Under the pieces are notes generated by a model. The model did no database searches. It saw only the letters and a program-made list of their open reading frames with translations, and was not told the origin of the DNA. A stretch of 64,000 nucleotides of DNA from NCBI GenBank assembly GCA_963556495.2, contig OY747712.1, positions 54,079,069-54,143,068 on the forward strand. Reading direction: 5' to 3'. The DNA is from Valencia hispanica (taxonomy: Eukaryota; Chordata; Actinopteri; Cyprinodontiformes; Valenciidae). A program made the position numbers and the translations under genes. This document shows positions 33,885 to 45,079 of the stretch, piece by piece (position 1 is the first letter of the stretch; the number at the start of each line of letters is the position of its first letter).

Positions 33885-34241
33885 CTAGATGTCAGATATA
33901 TTTAAACCTTTGCTGATAATTAAGTCCAGATTGTTTCCTCTACTGTGTGTTGGTTGTTTGACATTATGGGTCAGGCTGAAGTTGCGAAGAGTGTCAAGTA
34001 ATGTCTTGGCTAGTCTATCCTGGGGGTTGTCAGTATGGATGTTGAAGTCCCCCACTATGATTAATTGGTCATAATCGACACATATTATGGACGGAAGGTC
34101 ACTGAAATCATTAAAGAAGTTAGAGTTAAGGTTGGGGGGTTTATATAAACTTAGAAATAGAGCTTTTTTAGGCTCATTTATCTGGGTGGCTAGGTATTCA
34201 AAAGAGTCAAATATGCCCAGGGATACCTTTTTAAAGTTCAT
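33885..34241 (-). pseudogene. Endonuclease domain remnant (second LINE family)
   Basis: The open stretch contains FLSLYKPPN (Tyr motif), [13 protein letters not shown] (catalytic Asp/Asn) and NLDLIISKGLNISDI. These are the middle motifs of an APE-like LINE endonuclease. The N-terminal part lies upstream to about 34450 in broken frames, and the final SDH motif is out of frame downstream. Not functional. Confidence 0.8.
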
Positions 34242-34647
34242 TGAGTTGTGAAAAATTGTGACTACGCCTCCACCTCCTCTGTGTTTCCTGCTCTCACTTT
34301 AAAAAATTATAATTTGGAGGAGTAGATTCTATCAATACAGATGTTTCATTATTTACATCTAGCCAGGTTTCAGATAAAAAAAAGGGAATGTATTTTATGT
34401 TCAGTGATGAATTCATTGATTAGTAGTGACTTTCCTGATAGAGACCTAAAGCTAACTTAAGTGATTTTATAATCCGTAGCTGAACCTTCTGACAGGTGAT
34501 CAATTTGAGATTTGTTTTCTTATAAGTGCGTTTGGCTTTCATTTTTTGTTTTGTTTTGCTAATAATGACTTAAATGATTTTTTCGGGGTGGCCGGACAAC
34601 TTCTGGGAGACGGTGGGAGTGGGATGGCTGTCCGGGTCCCTTGCACA

Positions 34648-35858
34648 TCAGATGTTCGTAATTACCAGTTCGGGCATGGGCAGAGTACATCCAGTGTTGG
34701 TCCCAGAGGCCTGATGTAGTCCAAGTTCTGGTGTTAGTTGTGACCCAATTCTAATTTGTGCTTTCAGTCTGTCTGAGAAATCTCTAAACGGAGAGTCATT
34801 AGGTGTCGATGAGTCTGATGACATTGGGATACTTGAAGAACACTTTGCAGAGCAGTGCACATCTTTACTCTCTGCTGGAAATGTCTGTTCTCTGTCCTTG
34901 CAGCTCTCTGGGCGGATGATGTTATCTTCATTTTTTGTTTTTTCTCTGATAGCATCCAAAGACTGTGCTTCAACTCTTCTTGGGTGTTTTATCTAGTGTT
35001 TGTTCAGATAACAGAAAATATTTGAAGTCAAGAGTCTCAGTCCAGCTCTATTAAGATTGAACGTTAATTTGACCTGAACAAGTGCTTTGCACATCCAAAT
35101 ATTTTAAAGTTATTAATAAATGGGATTGATTTTTCAACAGATTTTCTCTTCAGCCATTTATGGAGCATGCAAAGTCTACTGTACCTTTCATTATTTCTTT
35201 CAGGGACTGGTCTACTGATAAAGATGTTTATGTTAAGTCTACGAAGTCTCTGTAGCAGATCAGAGAAGGTTCTACAAAAATCTTCGATTCTATTAATTGA
35301 TCCATTATGTATGATGAGAACTTTTGGGGGTGGGGTCTTACTTTCTTATATGTCTGCTTTGTGTGGATGGATTTCTCCTGGTGGCCTTGACTGGTCCCAG
35401 GGGTTGCGTTGTCTTTTGAGGAAATGAGGGCTGTGAATCTGTTTCTCAGCTGTATTTCAGGTGAAGTGATATATCTTGTTTTGGGTTGTGGGTTATTTCG
35501 TTTCTTCTTCCTGGGAGCAGAGAAAGCAGGTGTAGATTCAACGCGCTTTAAAGCCGGCCAGTCTACATCGAATTGGGAATGGGGTGTTCTACCCGTTAAA
35601 CGCCTTTCGGCTGGAGGAGTGGCATTGTTCTGTGGCTTCTGTGCGAGACTGTTGGACCGAGAAAACACCGGGCTGCCAGGTTATTCCTCCCTGCGTGTAG
35701 TCATCTGTAAAGTTGTCTCATTTCCATATCCAGTGTTTAGATCAAGATTAATCTAAAGATGGAGTGACCTTGTCTCCATTATTTCAATTCTCTGAAGCAG
35801 TTTCTCAAAGTCCTCAGCTCGGCTAAACGCCATTTTGGTAATCCACAGTCCTTCAGAA
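34648..35858 (-). pseudogene. ORF1 of second LINE family with decayed SGNH-like domain
   Basis: Reading on the minus strand, 35833 starts MAFSRAEDFEKLLQRIEIME, a short coiled-coil-like head. 35228-35668 encodes a basic, proline-rich linker (APRKKKRNNPQPKTRY) followed by IQLRNRFTALISS. In another frame over about 35020-35330, VLIIHNGSINRIEDF and ISRPVPERNN, followed by a degenerate LNRAGLRLLTSN end, look like a decayed SGNH-type esterase. 34648-34959 is a serine-rich piece near the ORF1 end. Several frameshifts are present. Confidence 0.65.
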
Positions 35859-36129
35859 AGTAATCCAAAACAGAGATCCGGTCTAATACAGTGCCTCCAG
35901 AGGCTGGGTGTATAAAGTAACGAAGAAAAACTAAAAAAAACTAAGAAAAAAGCTAAGAAAAGCAAGAAATGAAAATAAGAAAAGAGAATAAGGCTAGAGA
36001 TCAGAAGAGGTTGGGAGAGGCTGCTCCTCCTTCAGCAGCCAGAGCAGTATGCAGTAAGAAGTCCCTGTTCTTTAGAACTGTTCTAAGACTCGAACCAGCC
36101 AAGTACTGTACCGGAGAGTCCGACCCAGC

Positions 36130-36537
36130 TCTCCGATCCAGTCATTCCAATAATATATCATGATCAACAGTGTCAAATGCTGCACTGAGGTCCAACAGAA
36201 CCAGCACTGTGGTTCTACCACAGTCTGTATTTATGCAGATGTCATTGAATACTTTGACGAGGACAGTCTCAGTGCTGTGGTGAGCACAGAAACCAGACTG
36301 AAAAACATCAAAGTGGTTGGTCATTGTTATGAAGCTATTTAAGTGCTGAAACAGCTTTTGCAATAATTTTACTGATGAATGGAAGATTAGAAACTGGCAG
36401 GAGTTCTGCATTAACATTTTGTCCAGCTTATTCTTTTTAGCGGTGGTTTAATAACTGCTGTTGTAGCAGTAGGTAGTAGGTAGCAGATCTTTCTGACAGG
36501 TGCTCAATTTGACAATTATTAATATCTGGTCATTCTC
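36130..36537 (-). mobile_element. Isolated LINE RT fragment
   Basis: 36142-36417 on the minus strand encodes KLLQKLFQHLNSFI, FDVFQSGFCAHHSTETVLV and motif A ([20 protein letters not shown]). It is an RT fingers/palm piece from another L2-group LINE, cut off on both sides. 36420-36537 has AT-rich LINE-like sequence and then gives way to the 5' end of the next L2. Confidence 0.8.
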
Positions 36538-37320
36538 ATTCGACAGGGGTAAGCCGTATTGCGTCATTTCCTGTTGTCACTGTTGTGCTCCCTGTAAGCT
36601 GTTTGGTGTTCAGACTCTCTTGAATTGATCTTATTTTCTCTGTGCTGAGGCCTTTCTAAGTTATTTTAACACACAAGCACACTAAAACACACGTTTTGTG
36701 GTGGTGTACTTTACGTTTTGGGAACTCCTTGTGTTTCAAACAGCTTTTCTTGGGGTGGTAAGGTCTCGCTAGCTCAGTTAGCTTAGCTTCATTGCGGCTA
36801 TGGCTACTCTTCTTTCTCCTGTCTCTAACTCTTCTCTTCTCTCTTGCTCTCTTTGTCAGATGTTTAGTTACTTCCCTGCCTCCTTTAGTGATAATGGTAA
36901 CTGTAAAAAAATGTAAAATTTTTGTAGCTTTGGAGGCGAGGGTATCAGAATTAGAAGCACGGCTCCGCGCTGTTGAAAAACCAGCAGATAGCCGGAGCCC
37001 ATTAGCCAGCGCGGAGCCAACAAGAATAGAACCCCCTAGCTGTCCTCCGATAGTGCCCGCGCAGCTGGGACCTCAGGCCGGCTGGGTGACTGTACGTAGG
37101 AAGCATAGTTCTAGGACCCAGCCACCCGAGCCACCACCAACCGGTCCGCGTTTCTAACAGATTTTTCCCGCTCAGCGACACACCCGCTGAGAAGCCGACC
37201 CTGGTAATTGGCATCTCCATAGTCAGAAACGTTGCATTAGAGACACCATTGACCATAGTCAAATGTTTGCCAGGGGCCGGAACGGGCGACATCAAATCCT
37301 ACCTGAAACTGCTGGCTAAA
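36538..37320 (+). mobile_element. Parent L2 (plus strand), 5' segment
   Basis: The 5' UTR and start of ORF1 of a plus-strand L2. It runs from 'attcgacaggggtaagcc' through 'acacacgttttgtggtgg' and the ORF1 start at about 36800 (MATLLSPVSNSSL in one frame) to 'ctgaaactgctggctaaa' at 37320. Sequence directly continuing this phrase in the intact L2 at 26180 ('gataagcgtaaatac' on that strand) reappears at 42058. The segment is therefore the 5' part of the element that continues there, with L2 copy A inserted between them. Confidence 0.88.
36792..37157 (+). pseudogene. ORF1 N-terminal part of the parent L2
   Basis: It encodes the coiled-coil-like LEARVSELEARLRAVEKPAD and a proline-rich linker (PAQLGPQAGWVTVRRKHSSR). 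The first residues are in a shifted frame, with MATLLSP visible in the neighbouring frame at about 36800. The frame breaks before the SGNH domain, which starts beyond the inserted copy A. Confidence 0.75.
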
Positions 37321-38038
37321 AATTCAATTCAATTCAATTCAGTTTATTTATATAGCGCCAATTCAGAACAGATGTCACCTCAAGGCACTTAACAAGAAGT
37401 CATTTCAATACATTTATACAAACATTCCAATCAGTTAAAAAGTTTCCTATTTAAGGAATCCCAGCAGATTGCGTCAGTCATTGGCGTGAGGTTGGGCCCC
37501 GTTGATGCAGACTTTCCAACCACAGCAATCCTTCAGCAATCCCTCATACTGAGCAAGCATGTAGCGAAGGTGGAGAGGAAAAACTCCCCTTTAACAGGAA
37601 GAAACCTCCAACAAAACCAGGCTCAGTAGGAGCGGCCACCTGCCACGACTGTCTGGGGGTTTGAGAAGACAGAGCAGAAACACAGAAGGAACAGAAGATC
37701 TGATATAAGAGAACGTTCTATGTTACAGAAAGTAAAAAGTTAATAACAGGACACAGTGGATGTTCAGTTACTGGGGGGATCATCCCAGTCGATGCCCCCC
37801 GTCCAACAGGGCATTGCAGCCAAGCAGGATACCAGACCAGGTATATCTTCTATGGAGAGAAAAACACTGAGAGAAAACAAAGTTAACAGTCGAAATAACA
37901 GAATGTACTGTAATACAACTGGAGAGTAGTAGGAGAAAAGGAAGTAGCAGAGTGAAGAAAATTGGTAAGTCTGTCCTCCAGCAGTCTAAGCCTATAGCAG
38001 CATAACTACAGAGATAGCTCAGGATGACCTTAGCCACT

Positions 38039-39739
38039 CTAACTATAAGCTTTGTCAAAAAGGAAAGTTTTAAGCCTGGCCTTAAAAGTAAACAGAGTGT
38101 CTGCCTCACGGACTAAAGCTGGGAGCTGGTTCCACAGGAGAGGAGCCTGATAACTAAAAGATCTGCGTCCCATTCTACTTTTAGAAATCCTAGGAATTAC
38201 AAGTAAACCTGCAGTCTGAGAGCGAAGGGCTCTGTTAGGAACATAAGGAACAATTAGATCTCTGATGTATGATGGAGCTTGATTATTAAGGGCTTTGTAT
38301 GTAAGAAGAAGGATCTTAAATTCTATTCTGGATTTAACAGGGAGCCAATGAAGGGAAGCTAAAACAGGAGAAATGTGATCTCTCTTTTTAATATTCATCA
38401 GAACTCTTGCTGCCGCATTTTGGATCAACTGAAGGCTTTTAATGGCATTTTGTGGACTACCTGATAGTAAAGAATTACAGTAGTCCAGCCTTGAGGTAAC
38501 AAATGCATGGACTAGTTTCTCAGCATCACTCCTGGACAGGATGTTTCTCATTTTAGCAATATTCCGGAGGTGAAAGAAAGAAATCCTAGAAACCTGTTTA
38601 ATATGGGATTTAAATGTCAAGTCTCGGTCAAAAAGAAAGCCCAGGTTCTTTACGTTATTGCTGGGGGCCAATTTAATGCCATCCAGATGAAGTGATTGAC
38701 TAATCAGTTTCTGTTTAAGAACTTCTGGTCCAAAGACAGCAACATCTGTTTTGTCAGAATTTAAAAGCAAAAAGTTTAGGGTCATCCATGTTTTTATGTC
38801 TTCCAGACATGCCTGTAATCTACCTACCTGACTGGGTTCATCAGGATTTATGGATAAATATAGTTGTGTATCATCTGCATAGTTGTGGAAATTTATCCCA
38901 TGCTGTCTAATGATTCGACCAATTGGGAGCATTTATATGGTGAACAGAATTGGTCCAAACACAGAACCCTGTGGAACTCAACAAGTAACTCTTGAGAGTG
39001 AAGAAGATTTATCATTTAGATGAACAAACTGGAATCTATCAGACAAATATGATTTAAACCAGCCTAGTGCTGTTCCTTTGATCCCTGCAACATGTTCAAG
39101 CCTTTCTAAGAGAATATTATGATCGACTGTGTCAAAAGCAGCACTGAGATCTAACAAAACCAGAACAGACACAAGTCCATTATCTGAGGCCATGAGAATA
39201 TCATTAGTAACCTTCAACAGTGCTGTTTCAGTGCTATGATGAGCTGTAAAACCTGACTGAAATTCTTTAAACAGCTCGTTACTGTTAAGATGCTCATAGA
39301 CTTGATTAGCAAAAAGTTTCTCAAGGACTTTGGATAAGAAAGGAAGGTTCGATATAGGTCTGTAATTCACTAAGTCATCTTGATCAAGGGAAGGTTTCTT
39401 GAGTAAAGGTTTAATTACAGCTATTTTAAATTCCTGTGGTACGTATCCGTTTACTAAGGATAGATTCATCATATCCAAAATGGGGCCAGGAACCAAATGG
39501 AACACTTCTTTAAATAATTTGGTTGGAATTGGGTCCAACATACAAGTTGAAGGTTTAGATGAGGCTAATATTTTTGATAATTCCGAAAGCTCGACTGAAT
39601 CAAAACAGCCTAAGCACAACTGAGGATCTACAGTTCTTTCCGATACTGCCTCATTTACTGAGGAAGAAGTAATCATGTTTGGGAGGATGCCAATGATTTT
39701 ATTTTTAATAGAATTAATTTTATTTACGAAGAATCCCAT
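38039..39739 (-). pseudogene. L2 reverse transcriptase of copy A, two nonsense changes
   Basis: Nearly complete RT. 38978-39739 has the N-terminal region ([17 protein letters not shown]), [28 protein letters not shown] and motif [15 protein letters not shown], ending VTC at a TGA (38978-38980) that sits at the start of motif B. 38039-38932 resumes with MLPIGRII after another stop (TAA, 38933-38935). It contains the catalytic YADDT box, DYCNSLLSGSPQ and the C-terminus FKARLKTFLFDKAYS. The same two stops occur in the duplicate at 46760-48460. Confidence 0.94.
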
Positions 39740-39895
39740 AACATCATCACTGCTAAAAGCTGGGGGAATAGTTGGCTCAACAGAGCTATGACTCTGTGTA
39801 AGTTTGGCAACTGCACAAAAAAGAAACCTAGGATTGTTTTTATTCGCCTCTAATAATGATGAAAAATTTGCTGTTCTAGCTTGTCGAAGGGTCTT

Positions 39896-41043
39896 TTAAT
39901 ACAGCAGCAGACTGTTATTCCAGGTTAAAAAAGAATCCTCTAGGTGTGTAGAGCGCCATTTTCTCTCCAACTTCCTAGTATTCTGCTTTAAAGTACGCAA
40001 CTCTGCGTTGAACCAAGGAGTCAGCCTCCTATGGCTAGCCACTTTCTTTTTTAAGGGGGCTACACTATCTAATGCCAAACGCAATAAGGACGTAACGCTG
40101 TGAACCAGATCATCAATTTCTGAAGGGTTAGAGATAGAATTGCTGCCATCCACTGTGTTACCCTGAGACACTAAGGAAAGTAAGAATGGAACAGATTCTT
40201 TAAAAATTGTTACAGCATTGTCTGATAAAGCTCTACTATAATGAAATTTTCTTTCAGATTTAATATGGTCAGTTAAAGTAAATTCAAAAGTTATTAAGAA
40301 TTGGTCAGACAGGACCGGGTTATGTGGGTGGACTGTTATTTCCTCACACTCAATACCGTACGTCAGTACAAGGTCCAAAGTGTGTTTACCCGAGTGGGTC
40401 GATCCCTGTACTTTTTGAGTAAAGCCAATTGAGTCTAAAATAGCACTAAAGGCTGCATTTAGGCTATCACTTTCAGTATCCACATGAATATTAAAGTCCC
40501 CCACTATAATAACCCTATCAGTATTTAATACTAAATCAGATAAAAAATGTGAGATCTGATCCAAGAATTGAGAGTAAGGGCCTGGTGGACGATACAAAAC
40601 CACAAACAAAAATGGTCTTAATGTTTTGCAACTTGGATGAGGAAAATTAAGGGTTAGATGTTCAAAAGAACTGTAGCTATCAATTGGTCTGGGACTAATT
40701 AGTAAAAATCAGAACGAAAAATGGTTGCAACTCCTCCTCCTCGCCCAGTATTTCTAGGAATGTGAAAATTTAAATGACTGGAAGGAGTTGACTCATTTAT
40801 ACTGACATAATCCTCCTTCTGCAACCAGGTTTCTGTGAGACAAAGGAAATCAATGTGATTATCACAAATCAAGTCATTTACTAACAAAGTCTTTGAGGAG
40901 AGAGATCTTATGTTTAATAAACCACATATAATAGATTTATTTTTCTGTTCAGTCAAAGTTGTATTTATTTTTATGAGACTTCCATAAATTGCTTTTGTTG
41001 GGTTAACTTTTAATCCATTTAATTTTGGCCGTGGGCAAGACAC
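39896..41043 (-). pseudogene. L2 endonuclease domain of copy A, one frameshift
   Basis: 40699-41043 covers the start ([24 protein letters not shown]). 39896-40609 covers [25 protein letters not shown] and [10 protein letters not shown]. The duplicate at 48661 is a single open frame, because this copy has two extra A near 40705 ('agtaaaaatcag' against 'agtaaatcag'). The residue after SD is Gln in place of the usual catalytic His, which would be expected to impair nicking. Confidence 0.9.
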
Positions 41044-41136
41044 TGTTTCTATAGAGTAATGGGGGGGTAACAGTACAGAAGCAGCAGAGAGGTGGGTTAA
41101 ATTACGACTCTGCTTCCTGGTCTGGACCCTGGGTTG

Positions 41137-41777
41137 TCAGTGTTTTGGAGGACTAATAAATTCGGACATATTCCTAGAAAGAAGAGCTGCTCCATCCAAA
41201 GTGGGATGGATGCCGTCTCTCCGGATCAGACCAGGTTTTCCCCAAAAAGTTCTCCAGTTATCAATGTAGCCCACATCGTTTGCAGGACACCACCCAGACA
41301 ACCATTGATGGAATGACAGCATGCGGCTAAACATGTCGTCACTGGTCTGATCAGGCAGGAGACCAGAAAAGATTACCGAGTCTGACATTGTTTTGGCAAA
41401 CTTACACACCGAAGCAACACTAACTTTAGTGACCTCCGATTGGCGTAACCGGGTGTCATTACCGCCAGCGTGAATAACAATCTTACTGTATTTACGCTTA
41501 TCTTTAGCCAGCAGTTTCAGGTAGGATACCGGAGGACAGCTAGGGGATCTATCCTTGTTGGCTCCGCGCTGGCTAATGGGCTTCGGCTATCTGCTGGTTT
41601 TTCAACAGCGCGGAGCCGTGCTTCTAATTCTGATACCCTCGCCTCCAAAACTACAAAAATATTACATTTATTACAGTTACCATTATCACTAAAGGAGGCA
41701 GGGAAGTAACTAAACATCTGACAGAGAGAGCAAGAGAGAAGAGAAGAGTTAGAGACAGGAGAGAGAAGAGTAGCCAT
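41137..41777 (-). pseudogene. L2 ORF1 of copy A with internal deletion
   Basis: 41517-41777 encodes the Cys-pair and coiled-coil head (MATLLSPVSNSSLLSCSLCQ). About 250 bases that should join it to the esterase domain are gone. 41137-41409 keeps the C-terminal SGNH part ([20 protein letters not shown]) with the Asp/His pair. The protein cannot be continuous. Confidence 0.85.
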
Positions 41778-42057
41778 AGCCGCAATGAAGCTAAGCTAAC
41801 TGAGCTAGCGAGACCTTACCACCCCAAGAAAAGCTGTGTGAAACACAGGGAGTTCCCAAAACATAAAGTACACCACCACAAAACGTGTGTTTTAGTGTGC
41901 TTGTGTGTTAAAATAACTTAGAAAGGGCTCAGCAGAGAGAAAATAAGATCAATTCAAGAGACTCTGAACACCAAACAGTTTACAGGGAGCACAACAGTGA
42001 CAACAGGAAATGACGCAATATGGCTTACCCCCGTCGAATCAGCTGGTAGCACGACAC

Positions 42058-42425
42058 AAGATAAGCGTAAATACAGTAAGATTGTTATTCACGCTGGCGG
42101 TAATGACACCCGGTTACGCCAATCGGAGGTCACTAAAATTAGTGTTGCTTCGGTGTGTAAGTTTGCCAAAAGAATGTCCGACTCGGTAATATTTTCTGGT
42201 CCCCTGCCCGATCGGACCAGTGACGACATGTTTAGCCGCATGCTGTCATTCCATCAATGGTTGTCTGGGTGGTGTCCTGCAAACGATGTGGGCTACATTG
42301 ATAACTTGCGAACATTTTGGGGAAAACCTGGTCTGATCCGGAGAGACGGCATTCATCCCACTTTGGATGGAGCAGCTCTTCTTTCTAGGAATATGGCCGA
42401 ATTTATTAGTCCTCCAAAACACTGA
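42058..42425 (+). pseudogene. SGNH esterase part of ORF1, parent L2 (copy 1)
   Basis: It runs from [20 protein letters not shown] through [15 protein letters not shown] to the catalytic Asp/His region ([17 protein letters not shown]) and ends PPKH. The domain is intact from the insertion junction onwards. The residues before it ([13 protein letters not shown]...) come from copy A 5' UTR sequence, so the 142-codon ORF starting at 41997 is a junction product. Confidence 0.85.
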
Positions 42426-42518
42426 CAACCCAGGGTCCAGACCAGGAAGAAGAGTCGTAGTTTAACACATCTCTCTGCTGCTCCTGTACTGTTACCCACC
42501 CATTACCCTATAGAAACA

Positions 42519-43552
42519 GTGTCTTGCCCACGGCCAGAATTAAAGGGATTAAAAGTTAAGACAACAAAAGCAAATTATGGAAATCTCATAAAAATACATA
42601 CAACTTTGACTGAACAGAAAAATAAATCTATTAAATATGGTTTATTAAACATAAGATCTCTCTCCTCAAAGACTTTGTTAGTAAATGACTTGATTTGTGA
42701 TACTCACGTTGATTTGCTTTGTCCACAGAAACCTGGTTGCAGCAGAAGGATTATGTCAGTATAAATAAGTCAACTCCTTCCAGTCATTTAAATTTTCACA
42801 TTCCTATAAGTACTGGGCGAGGAGGAGGAGTTGCAACCTATTTTCGTTCTGATTTACTAATTAGTCCCAGACCAATTGACAGCTACAGTTCTTTTGAACA
42901 TCTAACCCTTAATTTTCCTCATCCAAGTTGCAAAACATTAAGACTGTTTTTGTTTGTGGTTTTGTATCGTCCACCAGGCCCTTACTCTCAATTCTTGGAT
43001 CAGATCTCACATTTTTTGGCTGATTTAGTATTAAATACTGATAGGGTTATTATAGTGGGGGACTTTAATATTCATGTGGATACTGAAAGTGATAGCCTAA
43101 ATGCAGCCTTTAATGCTATTTTAGACTCAATTGGCTTTACTCAAAAAGTACAGGGATAGACCCACTTGGGTAAACACACTTTGGACCTTGTACTGACATA
43201 CGGTATTGAGTGTGAGGAAATAACAGTCCACCCACATAACCCGGTCCTGTCTGACCACTTCTTGATAACTTTTGAATTTACTTTAACTGACCATCTTAAA
43301 TCTGAAAGAAAATTTCATTATAGTAGAGCTTTATCAGACAATGCTGTAACAATTTTTAAAGAATCTGTTCCATTCTTACTTTCCTCAGTGTCTCAGAGTA
43401 ACACAGTGGATGGCACCAATTCCATCTCTAACCCTTCAGAAATTGATGGTCTGGTTCACAGCGTTACTTCCTCATTGCGTTTGGCATTAGATAGTGTAGC
43501 CCCCTTAAAAAAGAAAGTGGCTAGCCAAAAAGAGGCTTACTCCTTGGTTTAA
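42519..43552 (+). pseudogene. Endonuclease domain of parent L2 (copy 1), broken
   Basis: 42519-42764 covers [20 protein letters not shown] and LLNIRSL. A frame change at about 42720 disrupts the TETWL motif, which continues in 42719-43159 ([27 protein letters not shown]). A TAG at 43157-43159 stops the frame just before 43166-43552 ([18 protein letters not shown]). All EN motifs can be traced, including the final SDH, but two lesions break the frame. Confidence 0.9.
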
Positions 43553-43643
43553 CGCAGAGTTGCATACTTTAAAGCAGAATACTAGGAAGTTGGAGAGAAA
43601 ATGGCGCTCTGCACGCCTAGAGGATTCCTAGTTAACCTGGAAT

Positions 43644-44848
43644 CAGAATCAGAATCAGAATCAGAATCAGCTTTAATGGCCAAGTATGACACATACAAGG
43701 AATTTGACTCCGGCAACTTTTCTCTCCAGTACAGAACTTAAATAAGTGAAATAAAGAAATAAATACAAATAAATAATAAAGGATAATATATACACCAAAC
43801 CGGGGTTATTTTACAGTGAGTATGTACAGCAGTGCAGAGTTATAGTTTATTGTTATGTGAATGGATCACACTCTGTGTCTACACAGAGTTCATCAGAGCA
43901 ACAGCCTGGGGGAAAAAACTGTTCTTGTGTCGAGTGGTTTTGGCGTACAACGCTCTGTAACGCCGGCCTGACGGGAGGAGCCTAAACAGATTGTGGCCAG
44001 GGTGTGAGGGGTCTGTGGTGATTTTTCTGGCCCGCTTCTTGACCCTGGACTGGTACAGGTCCTGAATGGAGGGAAGATCAGTACCTATGATCCTCTCTGA
44101 GGACCTGACTGTTCTCTGCAGTCTGTCCTTATCTTTTCTGGTGGCGGATCCGAACCAGACAGAGATGGATGAGGTCAGGACAGACTGGACTATTGCTGTG
44201 TAGAAGATGGTCAGCAGTTCCTGAGGCAGGTTGAACTTTCTGAGCTGACGCAGAAAGTACAGCCTTTGCTGGGCCTTCTTTCTTATATAGTTAATGTGGG
44301 AGGTCCACTTCAGGTCCCGTGTGATGGTGGATCCGAGGAACCTGAAAGACTCCACTGTGGGGACTGGCCTGTTGATGATTATGAGAGGAGATGTTGATGG
44401 GGGTCTCTTCCTGAAGTTCACTGTCATCTCCACAGTTTTGAGCGGGTTTAGCTTCAGGTGGTTCTGACTGCACCAGAGGACCAGCTGTTCCACTTCCCCT
44501 CTGTATGCAGACTCGTCACCGTCACGGATGAGTCCAATGATGGTGGTGTCATCTGCAAACTTCAAGAGTTTCACAGAAGGGTCCCTTGACGTGCAGTCAG
44601 TGGTGTAAAGTGAGAAGAGCAGTGGGGAGAGAACGCATCCCTGGGGGGCGCCGATGGTGAGGGACCGGGAGCTGGATGTGAAGTTACCCAGTTTCACCTG
44701 CTGCCCCCTGTCAGTCAGGAAACTGGTAATCCACTGACAGGTGGAGGGAGGCACGGTGAGCTGGGACATTTTTTGATGGAGGAGCTCTGGGACGATGGTG
44801 TTGAATGCAGAGCTGAAGTCCACAAACAGGACCCGAGCGTAGGTACCT
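43644..44848 (-). mobile_element. Rex1/Babar-type LINE, 5'-truncated (copy 1)
   Basis: A minus-strand insertion of about 1.2 kb in the parent L2. The plus strand shows the reversed tail (several 'cagaat' units) and then 'ggccaagtatgacacataca', the typical Rex1-type 3' end. The 5' truncation point is within RT motif A. I see no clear target duplication. It is repeated base for base, as far as I can see, at 52361-53565, so it was present before the segment was duplicated. Confidence 0.9.
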
Positions 44849-44961
44849 AACAGTCTACTGCTGTATAAAAAGACCCTTCGACAAGCTAGAACATCATATT
44901 TTTCATCATTAATAGAGGCGAATAAAAACAATCCTAGGTTTCTTTTCAGTACAGTTGCCAA
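43879..44961 (-). pseudogene. Rex1 RT fragment fused to antisense L2 codons (copy 1)
   Basis: A 360-codon open stretch. Roughly the first 38 codons ([20 protein letters not shown]...) come from antisense L2 DNA. The Rex1 part then begins with motif A (VLFVDFSSAFNTIVP), followed by motif B (GAPQGCVLSPLLFSLYTTDC), motif C (LLKFADDTTIIGLI) and the thumb, ending FFPQAVALMNSV, which is a natural Rex1 end. The RT N-terminus and endonuclease are missing, so no active enzyme is expected. Confidence 0.88.
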
Positions 44962-45079
44962 ACTTACACAGAGTCATAGCTCTGTTGACCCAACTATTCC
45001 CCCAGCTGATGATTTTAGGGGATTCTTAATAAATAAAATTAATTCTATTAAAAATAAAATCATTGGCATCCTCCCAAAC

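Larger units (their letters stand above)
32741..36125 (-). mobile_element. Second-family LINE, long but decayed copy
   Basis: A minus-strand LINE with remnants of all parts in order: C-terminal RT (32745-33337), endonuclease (33885-34241), ORF1 (34648-35860) and a GC-richer probable 5' UTR to about 36125. Most of the RT core is missing, because 33345-33880 jumps from the thumb region to the end of the endonuclease. The 3' tail is cut off and joined to an L2 fragment. It is the longest copy of the family also seen at 9586 and 14027. Confidence 0.8.
37321..42057 (-). mobile_element. L2 copy A (minus), inserted into the parent L2
   Basis: A 4.74-kb L2 with tail, 3' UTR, RT, EN, ORF1 and the most complete 5' end in the window (to 'gtcgaatcagctggtagcac' near 42050). 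It interrupts the parent between 'ctggctaaa' (37320) and 'gataagcg' (42058). About 250 bases of ORF1 are deleted at 41527, where 'caggtaggat' joins 'accggaggac'. Diagnostic 3' UTR bases (for example 'gcgccaattcagaac', 'gcgaaggtgg', 'agaacgttct') distinguish it from copy X. Confidence 0.93.

Noticed and set aside
43650..43675. Short direct repeats reminiscent of a CRISPR array or minisatellite ('cagaat' units)
   Set aside because: The hexamer run is the 3' tail of the inserted Rex1 element. There are no spacers, and such arrays are not expected in this type of genome.
43879..44961. A 360-residue host protein
   Set aside because: The frame is a Rex1 RT fragment with a leader from antisense L2. 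Its identical presence in both units comes from the recent duplication.
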